In this document: positions 1 to 5,952 of the stretch, piece by piece
How positions within the stretch are numbered: the first letter of the stretch is position 1
Layout of the letters: each line of letters begins with the position of its first letter
Program-made: the position numbers and the translations under genes
Notes under the pieces: generated by a model
The model's input: the letters and a program-made list of their open reading frames with translations, nothing else
Databases searched by the model: none
Told to the model about the DNA's origin: nothing
From: Alphaproteobacteria bacterium UBA685
Lineage (GTDB): Bacteria > Pseudomonadota > Alphaproteobacteria > Puniceispirillales > Puniceispirillaceae
Direction: 5' to 3'
DNA length: 6,307 bases
Assembly (NCBI GenBank): GCA_002299005.1
Contig: DBMZ01000175.1
Span: 1-6,307 of the forward strand

Positions 1-1119
1 ACGCTGGAGAAATCGGCGATGCTGACCTCATGGTTATCAGCGCGCGGTGTCAGATTCCAGCAAGCTTTGACAGGCACATTGAATTTGGGCCGCACGAACG
101 CCTTTTTCCTTGGTGGTGGCCGAGCGCTGTTAAATCAGCTGTGCAATTACGCGGCAAGCCAAGATGTACAATTTCTCTATGATACCAAGGTTGATGAGCT
201 GATTATCGAGGATGGCTTTTGCGTGGGGGCAATGCTCGCGGGTCAAAGCGAGGCGTTGACGGCCAAGCAATTTATCATCACATCAGGCGGGTTTGAGGCA
301 AATCTTGACTGGCTGGCAGAAGGCTGGGGTGATGCGGCAAAGAATTTCCTTGTCAGAGGGACGCCTTATAATACAGGTGGTCTGTTAAAGTCACTTCTTG
401 ATAGTGGCGCGCAGGCGGTGGGTGAATTGGACCAGTGCCATGCGGTCGCGATTGATGCCAGAGCGCCGAAATATGATGGCGGGATCGCAAGCCGTATTGA
501 TGGGGTGCCATTCTCGCTTGTGGTGAATAAGGATTGCCAGCGTTTTTATGATGAGGGCGAGGATTTCTGGCCAAAAAGATATGCGATTTGGGGCCGTCTT
601 GTGGCCGCACAGCCAGACCAGATAGCCTATGCGATTTTGGATAGTGAGGGCGTTAAACGCTTCATGCCATCTGTCTTTACCCCGATTCAAGCAGACACAA
701 TTGAAGCGCTTGCAGATGAGCTTGACCTTGCGCCGCAAGATTTGGCGCAGACGGTCAAGAGCTTTAATGAGGCGTGCCCTGCAGGGCCGATTGACCAATC
801 TATCTTAGATGGCAAGGCGACCACATCGCTTGAACCGAATAAGACGAATTGGTCAGCGCCTGTGGCAGTCCCGCCTTTTTATGGCTTCCCCCTTCGCCCC
901 GGCATCACCTTTACCTATATGGGGGTATCTGTGAATGACAGAGCTGAGATTTTGTTTGAAGATGGCAAGGCCGCTGCCAATCTATATGCGGCGGGCGAGA
1001 TTATGGCAGGTAATATTTTAGGCCAAGGCTATTTGGCAGGTATTGGCATGACCATCGGCGGGGTGTTCGGCCTTATCGCTGGTGAGCAGGCGGCCAGACG
1101 GCTTAGTAATAAAAGATAG
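1..1119 (+). CDS. tcuA: FAD-dependent tricarballylate dehydrogenase TcuA, C-terminal part (5' end cut by window)
   Basis: This flavoprotein of the succinate dehydrogenase/fumarate reductase family would oxidise tricarballylate to cis-aconitate, by analogy with Salmonella TcuA. The frame is open from base 1, so the ATG at 19 is an internal Met. About 372 residues are visible against roughly 460-500 for the family. The missing N-terminus should carry the GxGxxG dinucleotide-binding motif. Visible landmarks are an LGRTNAFFLGGG stretch (about residues 29-40 of the fragment), a TSGGFEAN strand/turn (about 94-101), RFYDEGEDFW (about 181-190), RPGITFTYMGV (about 299-309) and the C-terminal FAD-contacting NLYAAGEIMAGN followed by GQGYLAGIGMTIGGVFG. 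That C-terminal block is the one I associate with TcuA rather than fumarate reductase. The complete tcuB gene 23 bases downstream strongly supports the call. An FAD-binding dehydrogenase acting on another tricarboxylate is possible. The stop is TAG at 1117-1119. Confidence 0.88.
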   Translation, partial: TLEKSAMLTSWLSARGVRFQQALTGTLNLGRTNAFFLGGGRALLNQLCNYAASQDVQFLYDTKVDELIIEDGFCVGAMLAGQSEALTAKQFIITSGGFEANLDWLAEGWGDAAKNFLVRGTPYNTGGLLKSLLDSGAQAVGELDQCHAVAIDARAPKYDGGIASRIDGVPFSLVVNKDCQRFYDEGEDFWPKRYAIWGRLVAAQPDQIAYAILDSEGVKRFMPSVFTPIQADTIEALADELDLAPQDLAQTVKSFNEACPAGPIDQSILDGKATTSLEPNKTNWSAPVAVPPFYGFPLRPGITFTYMGVSVNDRAEILFEDGKAAANLYAAGEIMAGNILGQGYLAGIGMTIGGVFGLIAGEQAARRLSNKR

Positions 1120-1130
1120 CTGGGTAATTA

Positions 1131-1134
1131 AGGA
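1131..1134 (+). promoter_or_regulatory. Shine-Dalgarno site of tcuB
   Basis: AGGA lies 8 bases before the ATG at 1143, in the 23-base gap after the tcuA stop. It fixes the tcuB start and fits a co-transcribed tcuA-tcuB pair, since the gap has no room for a separate promoter. Confidence 0.7.
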
Positions 1135-1142
1135 TACAGACG

Positions 1143-2267
1143 ATGGCAGTAGATTTATTAGCGCTTGGTCAGTCCGAGAGCCATGAAGAAACAAAGCGCA
1201 TTATGCAGATTTGTAATGCATGCCGCTATTGTGAGGGGTTTTGTGCGGTCTTTCCTGCGATGGAACGCCGCCGCACTTTTGATGAGGGTGATACGTCTTT
1301 TCTTGCCAATCTGTGTCATAATTGCGGGGCTTGCTATCATGCGTGTCAATATGCGCCGCCGCATGAATTTGGTGTGAATGTGCCGGCGACTTTGGCTGAA
1401 AGACGTGTTCAATCCTATGCCGATTACGCATGGCCACGCGCGGCAGGCCGGCTGTTTGAACAAAATGGTCTGTTTGTCTCAATCGCTATTTCTGCGGTGC
1501 TTGCGCTGGCGGTTGGGTTGATGCTGATGCTGATTAACCCTGCGCTATTCTGGGGTGTTCATATTGGTGAGGGGGCTTTTTATGCCATTATGCCTCATAC
1601 CGTTATGGCAGGTATTCCGCTGGCGATTACCTCTTATGTGCTTGTCGCATTTGTCGTTGGGCTTCGTCGTTATTGGCAACATACAGGCGCGCGTTGGCAA
1701 GGGATGCCGGCGCTCAAAGATGCGTTTGCTTCGATGGCAACCTTGCGCTATTTGGGCGGCGATAATGCAGGTGGTTCGCCCGGTTGCCCATCTTCGAGTG
1801 ATAAATCATCTAATCGGCGTAAGTATTTTCATCATGCGACCTTCTATGGGTTTATGATGTGCTTTGGCTCAACCAGCCTTGGTACGCTCTATCATTATCT
1901 ATTGGGCAGAGAAGCGCCCTATGGTTATTTCGAAGCCCCTGTCTTGCTTGGCACGGTTGGCGGTATCATCTTGTGCATTGGCACGGCTGGTCTTTGGATT
2001 GAAAAGAGAAATATGGACCAACGCGTGTTGGCCCTTAAGACACTTGGGATGGATTACGCCTTTATCTGGCTTTTATTTTGGGTCAGCGCGACAGGTCTTA
2101 TTTTGTTGGCTTTGCGTGAAACCAGCTTTATGGGTTTGACCTTGGCGATACATCTAGGGCTTGTTTACGGGTTCTTTTTGATTTTGCCTTTCTCAAAATT
2201 TGTCCATGGCTTTTACCGTTTTGCCGCATTATTGGCTGATTCAGGCGAGCGGACGAAGCATGGCTAA
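1143..2267 (+). CDS. tcuB: TcuB/CitB-type membrane iron-sulfur electron-transfer protein (tricarballylate utilization)
   Basis: TcuB reoxidises the reduced FAD of TcuA and passes electrons to the membrane quinone pool. In Salmonella this uses [4Fe-4S] clusters and heme. The 374-residue length is normal for the family. The N-terminal cytoplasmic domain has two cysteine clusters: C24-x2-C27-x2-C30-x3-C34 and C58-x2-C61-x2-C64-x3-C68, the second followed by a PPHEFGVN signature. About six hydrophobic segments follow, near residues 111-135, 147-174, 232-253, 266-287, 304-325 and 330-352. Histidines in or beside these segments (H151, H230/H231, H251, H337, H355) are candidate heme ligands; that assignment is inference. 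The loop at about 205-230 is polar and rich in Gly/Ser, with a lone Cys (C215). The start is supported by a Shine-Dalgarno site. The gene is preceded closely by tcuA, and its last 8 bases overlap the next gene. No tcuC permease gene follows, unlike in Salmonella. Confidence 0.92.
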   Translation: MAVDLLALGQSESHEETKRIMQICNACRYCEGFCAVFPAMERRRTFDEGDTSFLANLCHNCGACYHACQYAPPHEFGVNVPATLAERRVQSYADYAWPRAAGRLFEQNGLFVSIAISAVLALAVGLMLMLINPALFWGVHIGEGAFYAIMPHTVMAGIPLAITSYVLVAFVVGLRRYWQHTGARWQGMPALKDAFASMATLRYLGGDNAGGSPGCPSSSDKSSNRRKYFHHATFYGFMMCFGSTSLGTLYHYLLGREAPYGYFEAPVLLGTVGGIILCIGTAGLWIEKRNMDQRVLALKTLGMDYAFIWLLFWVSATGLILLALRETSFMGLTLAIHLGLVYGFFLILPFSKFVHGFYRFAALLADSGERTKHG

Positions 2268-3060
2268 TCAAGCGCCCCAAATAGAGGAGTTAGTCGCGAT
2301 ATCAGAGGCGCTGATGCCTGTGGTCTATGAGGCAGGTGACTTTATCATGGGGGTACATGAAGAGCATATCCATGCGCGGCAAAAGCCTGATGGCTCGCCC
2401 GTAACACTGGCAGATGAAGGCGCAGAGGCGCTTATCCTGCCAGCCCTTGGGCGTCTTACGCCTGATATCACCGTGATATCTGAAGAGAATGCGGCCTCGC
2501 ATAAGGTGACGGCGCCTGATTTGTTTTGGCTGGTTGATCCGCTAGATGGTACAAGGGAGTTTCTCAAGCCTGAAGGGAGCGGTCATTTTACCGTTAATAT
2601 TGGCCTTATTTATAAGGGCACGCCAATTATGGGCCTTATCTATGCGCCTGTTTTTGATGATCTCTATGTCGGTATTGTGGGTCATGGCGCCCAGAAAATC
2701 AGCCAAACTCACAGAGGGCCGATTGCGGTGCGCGACGTGCCTGATACAGGGGCGGTTGCGGTGGCTTCATCTTCGCACCGTGATGAGGCGACAAATGACT
2801 GGCTTTGGCGCCATCAGATAGAGCAGACAATCTCTGTTGGCTCTTCGTTGAAATTATGTTTGTTGGCAGAGGGTAAGGCAGATGTCTATCCGCGCTTTGG
2901 GCCTGTGATGGAATGGGACACAGCCGCCGGTGATGCGATTTTGCGGGCGGCAGGCGGTCTTATGATGACGCCAGACTTAACGCCCTATCCCTATGGCAAG
3001 GCGGATTATCTGAACACGCCTTTTATCGCAAGCGGCCTTTGGCATCTACAGCCAGAATAG
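2260..3060 (+). CDS. cysQ: 3'(2'),5'-bisphosphate nucleotidase CysQ (inositol monophosphatase superfamily)
   Basis: This metal-dependent cytoplasmic phosphatase is predicted to hydrolyse 3'-phosphoadenosine 5'-phosphate (PAP) to AMP and phosphate, removing the inhibitory by-product of PAPS-using reactions. The 266-residue length suits the family (E. coli CysQ is about 246). Motifs seen in order are VTLADEGAEALI (about 48-59), the metal-ligand region SEEN (74-77), WLVDPLDGTREFLK (90-103, with D93 and D96 as expected metal ligands), HFTVNIGLI just after, GSSLKLCLLAEGKAD, and the C-terminal WDTAAGDA with D220 as third acidic ligand. An upstream in-frame ATG at 2200 lies deep inside tcuB with no ribosome site. 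The ATG at 2260 overlaps the tcuB stop by 8 bases and begins where the family begins, so it was chosen. Overlap with tcuB implies coupled translation. Histidinol-phosphatase or inositol-phosphatase activity is a less likely alternative. Confidence 0.88.
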   Translation: MANQAPQIEELVAISEALMPVVYEAGDFIMGVHEEHIHARQKPDGSPVTLADEGAEALILPALGRLTPDITVISEENAASHKVTAPDLFWLVDPLDGTREFLKPEGSGHFTVNIGLIYKGTPIMGLIYAPVFDDLYVGIVGHGAQKISQTHRGPIAVRDVPDTGAVAVASSSHRDEATNDWLWRHQIEQTISVGSSLKLCLLAEGKADVYPRFGPVMEWDTAAGDAILRAAGGLMMTPDLTPYPYGKADYLNTPFIASGLWHLQPE

Positions 3061-3078
3061 GGGGCACCTACCCCCTAT
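3057..3078. terminator. Hairpin between convergent genes, possible bidirectional terminator
   Basis: A perfect 8-bp inverted repeat has arms ATAGGGGG (3057-3064) and CCCCCTAT (3071-3078), with a 6-base loop. It sits in the 30-base gap between the cysQ stop and the betC stop. The left arm contains the cysQ TAG stop codon itself. The location between two convergent transcription units and the five consecutive G-C pairs favour a shared terminator. Neither strand has a good run of T after the stem (CTTC on plus, TCTGG on minus), so intrinsic termination may be inefficient. It may instead act as an mRNA 3' end stabiliser. Confidence 0.5.
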
Positions 3079-3090
3079 CTTCAAAGGGCG

Positions 3091-4638
3091 TTAATCACGC
3101 TTCTCTGGCGGGAAGCGATAGCGGTCAGCCGCCACTGTCCAATCCATATGATTGCGGACATATTGCTTGCCCGCATCAGATGGCGGATTGTAATCCCACC
3201 CTTGGCTTGGCCCTAATTCCTTGGCAGTGATTTCCATCGCATGATGCAAGATGCGGCGAGAACGCTGTGCGGCAATCACATCATGGGTCATGCGCGCGCC
3301 ATCCCATCGTGAGGTAATCTCATCTGCAAAGGCATCTGTGATGGCTTGATAGGCAGGGTTTGTTGCCAGATTATCTCGCTCTTGTGGGTCTGCTTCGATG
3401 TTATAAAGCTGGGGCGGATCCATATCGCAATGAATATATTTAAACGCATCACGGCGTATCATATAGACAGGCGCGGCTGTCATCTCGGCGCAATATTCGC
3501 CAATGGCCTCGCTTATCTCATCATCGCCGCCTGTGGCAAGTGGCACAAGGCTACGCCCATCTATTGGTTCACCCACCATATCAGTTGAACCGCCAGCAAA
3601 TTCAATGAAGGTTGGCAGTAAATCCACCAAAGAACAGGCATTTGGCACCGCGCCTTTTTTGATATTTGGGCCAGCCATCACCATTGGCACGCGCGCTGAA
3701 TTTTCAAAGAAATTCATCTTATACCAAAGGCCGCGTTCCCCCAGCATATCGCCATGGTCTGCTGTGACGATGATAATGGTGTTATCAATCTCACCTGTCT
3801 CTTCCAAGGTTTTCACAAGCGCACCAATCTTGCTGTCGAAATACGAGACATTGGCAAAATAAGCGCGGCGGGCTTTGATAATCTCTGCATCCGTCAGCGG
3901 TTTGGTCGTTGCCTCAATCCCCTCTAGCAAGCGCACGGAAAACGGGTCTTGCTCGTCCATCACTGGGATATAGGATGGCAGCTCAATCTCATCATCCTGA
4001 TACAGATTATACCATTCAGGGCGCGCCACATACGGGTCGTGCGGATGAATAAAGCTGGCGACCATTGCAAATGGTTTGGCATGGCCAGCCGCCTTGTCTC
4101 TGGCATGGTTGAACAGCCATCTTGTGGCGGCAAATGCGACCTCATCATCATAGTCAATCTGGAAGCTGGCATGGGCGGTGCCGCTTTCTTTGACGGTTTG
4201 CATATTGTGATACCATTTATCAATCCGCTCTTCATGGTTTTCCCAATCAGGCGTCCACGCAAAATCAGATGGGTAGATATCAGTTGTGATACGATCTTTA
4301 AAGCCGTGCTTTTGATCTGGCCCGACAAAATGCATCTTGCCAGACAGGCAGGTATCATAGCCAAGTGTCGTCAAATAATGGGCAAAGGTCGGGGTCGAAG
4401 CTTTGAATTCAGATGCATTATCCCACGCACCAATGCGGCTCACCAGCTGGCCCGCCATCATCGAAAAGCGCGATGGCGCACATAAGGGCGAGTTGCAATA
4501 AGCTGAATCAAAGCGCATACCACGTGCGGCAAGCGCATCTAGGTTTGGCGTCTTCACGACCTTATGGCCATAACAGCCCGTAAATTGCGGCGCTAGCTGG
4601 TCTGCCATGATCAGTAAAATATTTGGCTGCTCTCTCAT
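3091..4638 (-). CDS. betC: Choline-sulfatase (BetC-type, formylglycine-dependent sulfatase)
   Basis: This enzyme is predicted to hydrolyse choline-O-sulfate to choline and sulfate in the cytoplasm; no signal peptide is visible. The 515-residue length matches BetC proteins (about 500-515). The N-terminal PNILLIMADQ carries metal ligand D13. The sulfatase signature C-x-P-S-R is at 53-57 in a SPLCAPSR context; C53 is the residue converted to formylglycine by a separate maturase, which is not in this window. K101 and H103 (SGKMHFVGPDQ), H198 and H200 (HPHDPY), the D294-H-G-D297 metal site and K307 (GLWYKMNFF) fill the remaining expected active-site positions. DIYPSDFAWTPDW, WYHNM and IGEYCAEM are stretches I associate with choline-sulfatases. 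The C-terminus (GWDYNPPSDAGKQYVRNHMDW) is the choline-sulfatase C-terminal domain. It lies 39 bases after the aminotransferase gene on the same strand. No betA, betB or betI is visible. Another sulfate ester as true substrate cannot be excluded. Confidence 0.92.
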   Translation of the reverse strand: MREQPNILLIMADQLAPQFTGCYGHKVVKTPNLDALAARGMRFDSAYCNSPLCAPSRFSMMAGQLVSRIGAWDNASEFKASTPTFAHYLTTLGYDTCLSGKMHFVGPDQKHGFKDRITTDIYPSDFAWTPDWENHEERIDKWYHNMQTVKESGTAHASFQIDYDDEVAFAATRWLFNHARDKAAGHAKPFAMVASFIHPHDPYVARPEWYNLYQDDEIELPSYIPVMDEQDPFSVRLLEGIEATTKPLTDAEIIKARRAYFANVSYFDSKIGALVKTLEETGEIDNTIIIVTADHGDMLGERGLWYKMNFFENSARVPMVMAGPNIKKGAVPNACSLVDLLPTFIEFAGGSTDMVGEPIDGRSLVPLATGGDDEISEAIGEYCAEMTAAPVYMIRRDAFKYIHCDMDPPQLYNIEADPQERDNLATNPAYQAITDAFADEITSRWDGARMTHDVIAAQRSRRILHHAMEITAKELGPSQGWDYNPPSDAGKQYVRNHMDWTVAADRYRFPPEKRD

Positions 4639-4640
4639 TT

Positions 4641-4667
4641 GGTGATGCTCCCTCGTTCGGTGATGCT
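4641..4667. repeat. 9-bp direct repeat flanking the betC ribosome binding site
   Basis: GGTGATGCT occurs at 4641-4649 and again at 4659-4667 (AGCATCACC on the betC strand), separated by 9 bases. The copies bracket the betC Shine-Dalgarno sequence in the 39-base gap between the aminotransferase and betC. This may be a chance or slippage duplication, or a small translational or regulatory element. Function is unknown. Confidence 0.4.
4648..4654 (-). promoter_or_regulatory. Shine-Dalgarno site of betC
   Basis: On the minus strand GAGGGAG lies 9 bases before the ATG at 4638. This is a strong ribosome site that supports this start codon and the N-terminus MREQPNILL. Confidence 0.75.
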
Positions 4668-4677
4668 ATTCATAATT

Positions 4678-5940
4678 TTATTTGGCAAGATGTTGTGCCG
4701 CGATTTCCAGTGCCTCTTGCGTTAAGGTCAAATGCTCGTCTTCAATCGCTAAATGCGGATAGATTTTCCCCGCCGATTTAAAGATGCCTTGTTCACGTAA
4801 TATCTTGTTAAATAGCGCGTTTTTCTTTGCATCTGCGGCTTTCACATCACGGTAATCATAAATCTCATGATGGCAGAATTGCACATCAAACAAGGTCGGA
4901 TGACCAACGATTTTATGTACGATACCATACTTGTCTAGGGTCGTGCTAATCATATTCATCAGCTTGTGCCCAATATCATAGAGGCGCTCATAAGTGCCCT
5001 CGCGGCGCAGTATCTCAAGGGTTTTCAAGCCAGCAACAGCGGCGATAGGGTTGCCAGACAAGGTGCCTAATTGCATCAAGAAGCCGTCACTGCCAACAGC
5101 GGCTTTATCGAAATGCTTCATAATCTCAGAGGGGCCAACAATCGCCGCAAGAGGAAAGCCGCCGCCGATGACTTTGCCAAAGGTTGCAATATCCGGCGTG
5201 ACGCCATAATGGCTTTGGGCGCCCTGATAGGCAAAACGAAAGCCTGTGACCACCTCATCAAAAATAAGCAAGATGCCGGTTCTGTCACAAATCGCGCGCA
5301 AGCCTTCTAAGAAGCCTTCTTTGGGCGGAATGATGCGCTGTAGCGGTTCCACAATGATGGCGGCAAGCTCATCTTCATATTCGGCGACGAGTGATTCAAC
5401 AAATGACAAATCATTAAAAGGCGCTACCAGCATATCAGCTTCAACCGAAGCAGGGATGCCAGCTGAATCAGGGACGGGTTGCGGAAAGTTTACCTTAACG
5501 GCAGGGGCAAGGCTCATTTGGGCCTCGGCGCACATGCCGTGATAACCACCTTCGAATTTCAGGATTTTGGATTTGCCCCGATAGGCCCGTGCAAGGCGCA
5601 TCGCATACATATCAGCTTCACCACCAGCAGAGACATAGCGCAATTGTTCGGCGCATGGCACGGCGGCACAAATCTCTTCTGCAAGCGCGAGACCTTGGCT
5701 GTTATTGGCGAAAAAAGTCATACCTTTGCCAAGCTGTTCTTGCACCGCCTCAATCACCTCAGGATGGCCATGACCCAAAAGCATCGGGCCAGAGCCAATC
5801 AGATAATCAACATAGGCCTTGCCCTCGCTATCATAGACATAGCCGCCATCGCCGCGCTCGATAAAAATAGAGGGGTCAAAATTGCCAAAACCGCCAGCGG
5901 GAAGCACTTGGGCGGCACGGTCTTTTAAACTCTGTGTCAT
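4678..5940 (-). CDS. Class III PLP-dependent aminotransferase, glutamate-1-semialdehyde aminomutase-like
   Basis: This is a fold-type I PLP enzyme of 420 residues, a typical length for the glutamate-1-semialdehyde 2,1-aminomutase (HemL)-like branch of class III aminotransferases. Motifs seen are GSGPMLLGHGHP (49-60), the phosphate/cofactor loop SAGGEADMYAMRLARA (104-119), FEGGYHG (129-135, with Y133 expected to stack on PLP), IVEPLQ (196-201), LIFDEVVTGFR (225-235, with D228 binding the pyridine nitrogen) and the Schiff-base lysine K256 in TFGKVIGGGFPLAA. The usual HemL loop reads SGTEA; here it is AGGEA. This and the catabolic neighbours argue for a dedicated transaminase or aminomutase rather than the tetrapyrrole enzyme. 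It starts 11 bases after the enolase-family gene and ends 39 bases before betC. Substrate is not predictable from sequence; an amino-group transfer on an intermediate of the neighbouring pathway is the likely role. Confidence 0.85.
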   Translation of the reverse strand: MTQSLKDRAAQVLPAGGFGNFDPSIFIERGDGGYVYDSEGKAYVDYLIGSGPMLLGHGHPEVIEAVQEQLGKGMTFFANNSQGLALAEEICAAVPCAEQLRYVSAGGEADMYAMRLARAYRGKSKILKFEGGYHGMCAEAQMSLAPAVKVNFPQPVPDSAGIPASVEADMLVAPFNDLSFVESLVAEYEDELAAIIVEPLQRIIPPKEGFLEGLRAICDRTGILLIFDEVVTGFRFAYQGAQSHYGVTPDIATFGKVIGGGFPLAAIVGPSEIMKHFDKAAVGSDGFLMQLGTLSGNPIAAVAGLKTLEILRREGTYERLYDIGHKLMNMISTTLDKYGIVHKIVGHPTLFDVQFCHHEIYDYRDVKAADAKKNALFNKILREQGIFKSAGKIYPHLAIEDEHLTLTQEALEIAAQHLAK

Positions 5941-5948
5941 CTAACAGG

Positions 5949-5952
5949 CCCT
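5949..5952 (-). promoter_or_regulatory. Shine-Dalgarno site of the aminotransferase, overlapping the upstream stop
   Basis: On the minus strand the enolase-family stop TAA (5954-5952) runs directly into AGGG, 8 bases before the ATG at 5940. The stop codon shares its final A with the ribosome site. Terminating ribosomes would sit on the next start region, so the two genes are probably translationally coupled and belong to one mRNA. Confidence 0.6.

Noticed and set aside
353..798. Two overlapping minus-strand open frames opposite tcuA
   Set aside because: They are antisense to a strongly recognised coding region and have no recognisable motifs; they read as shadow frames of tcuA.
1555..2139. 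Alternative plus-strand frames inside tcuB (1555-1857 and 1864-2139)
   Set aside because: Hydrophobic-looking translations arise from the frame shift of a membrane-protein gene. tcuB is continuous in its own frame with all expected motifs, so these are not separate genes and not evidence of a frameshift.
2200..2259. Extended N-terminus for cysQ starting at the ATG at 2200
   Set aside because: It would add 20 residues without family similarity, overlap tcuB by 68 bases and have no ribosome site. The ATG at 2260 matches the usual N-terminus.
3098..3117. Second inverted repeat CGCTTC/GAAGCG near the betC stop
   Set aside because: The 6-bp arms and 8-base loop lie inside the last betC codons with no T run on either side. 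It could add to the terminator region but is too weak to call.
3039..3230. Short plus-strand open frame spanning the cysQ end and the betC 3' end
   Set aside because: It covers the hairpin and the antisense of the conserved betC C-terminus, with no ribosome site or recognisable product.
3949..4485. 178-codon plus-strand open frame opposite betC
   Set aside because: It is a long but antisense frame against a confidently identified choline-sulfatase; no motif or start signal was found.
5246..5928. Overlapping plus-strand open frames opposite the aminotransferase
   Set aside because: They are antisense shadows of a gene whose full PLP-enzyme motif set is intact on the minus strand.
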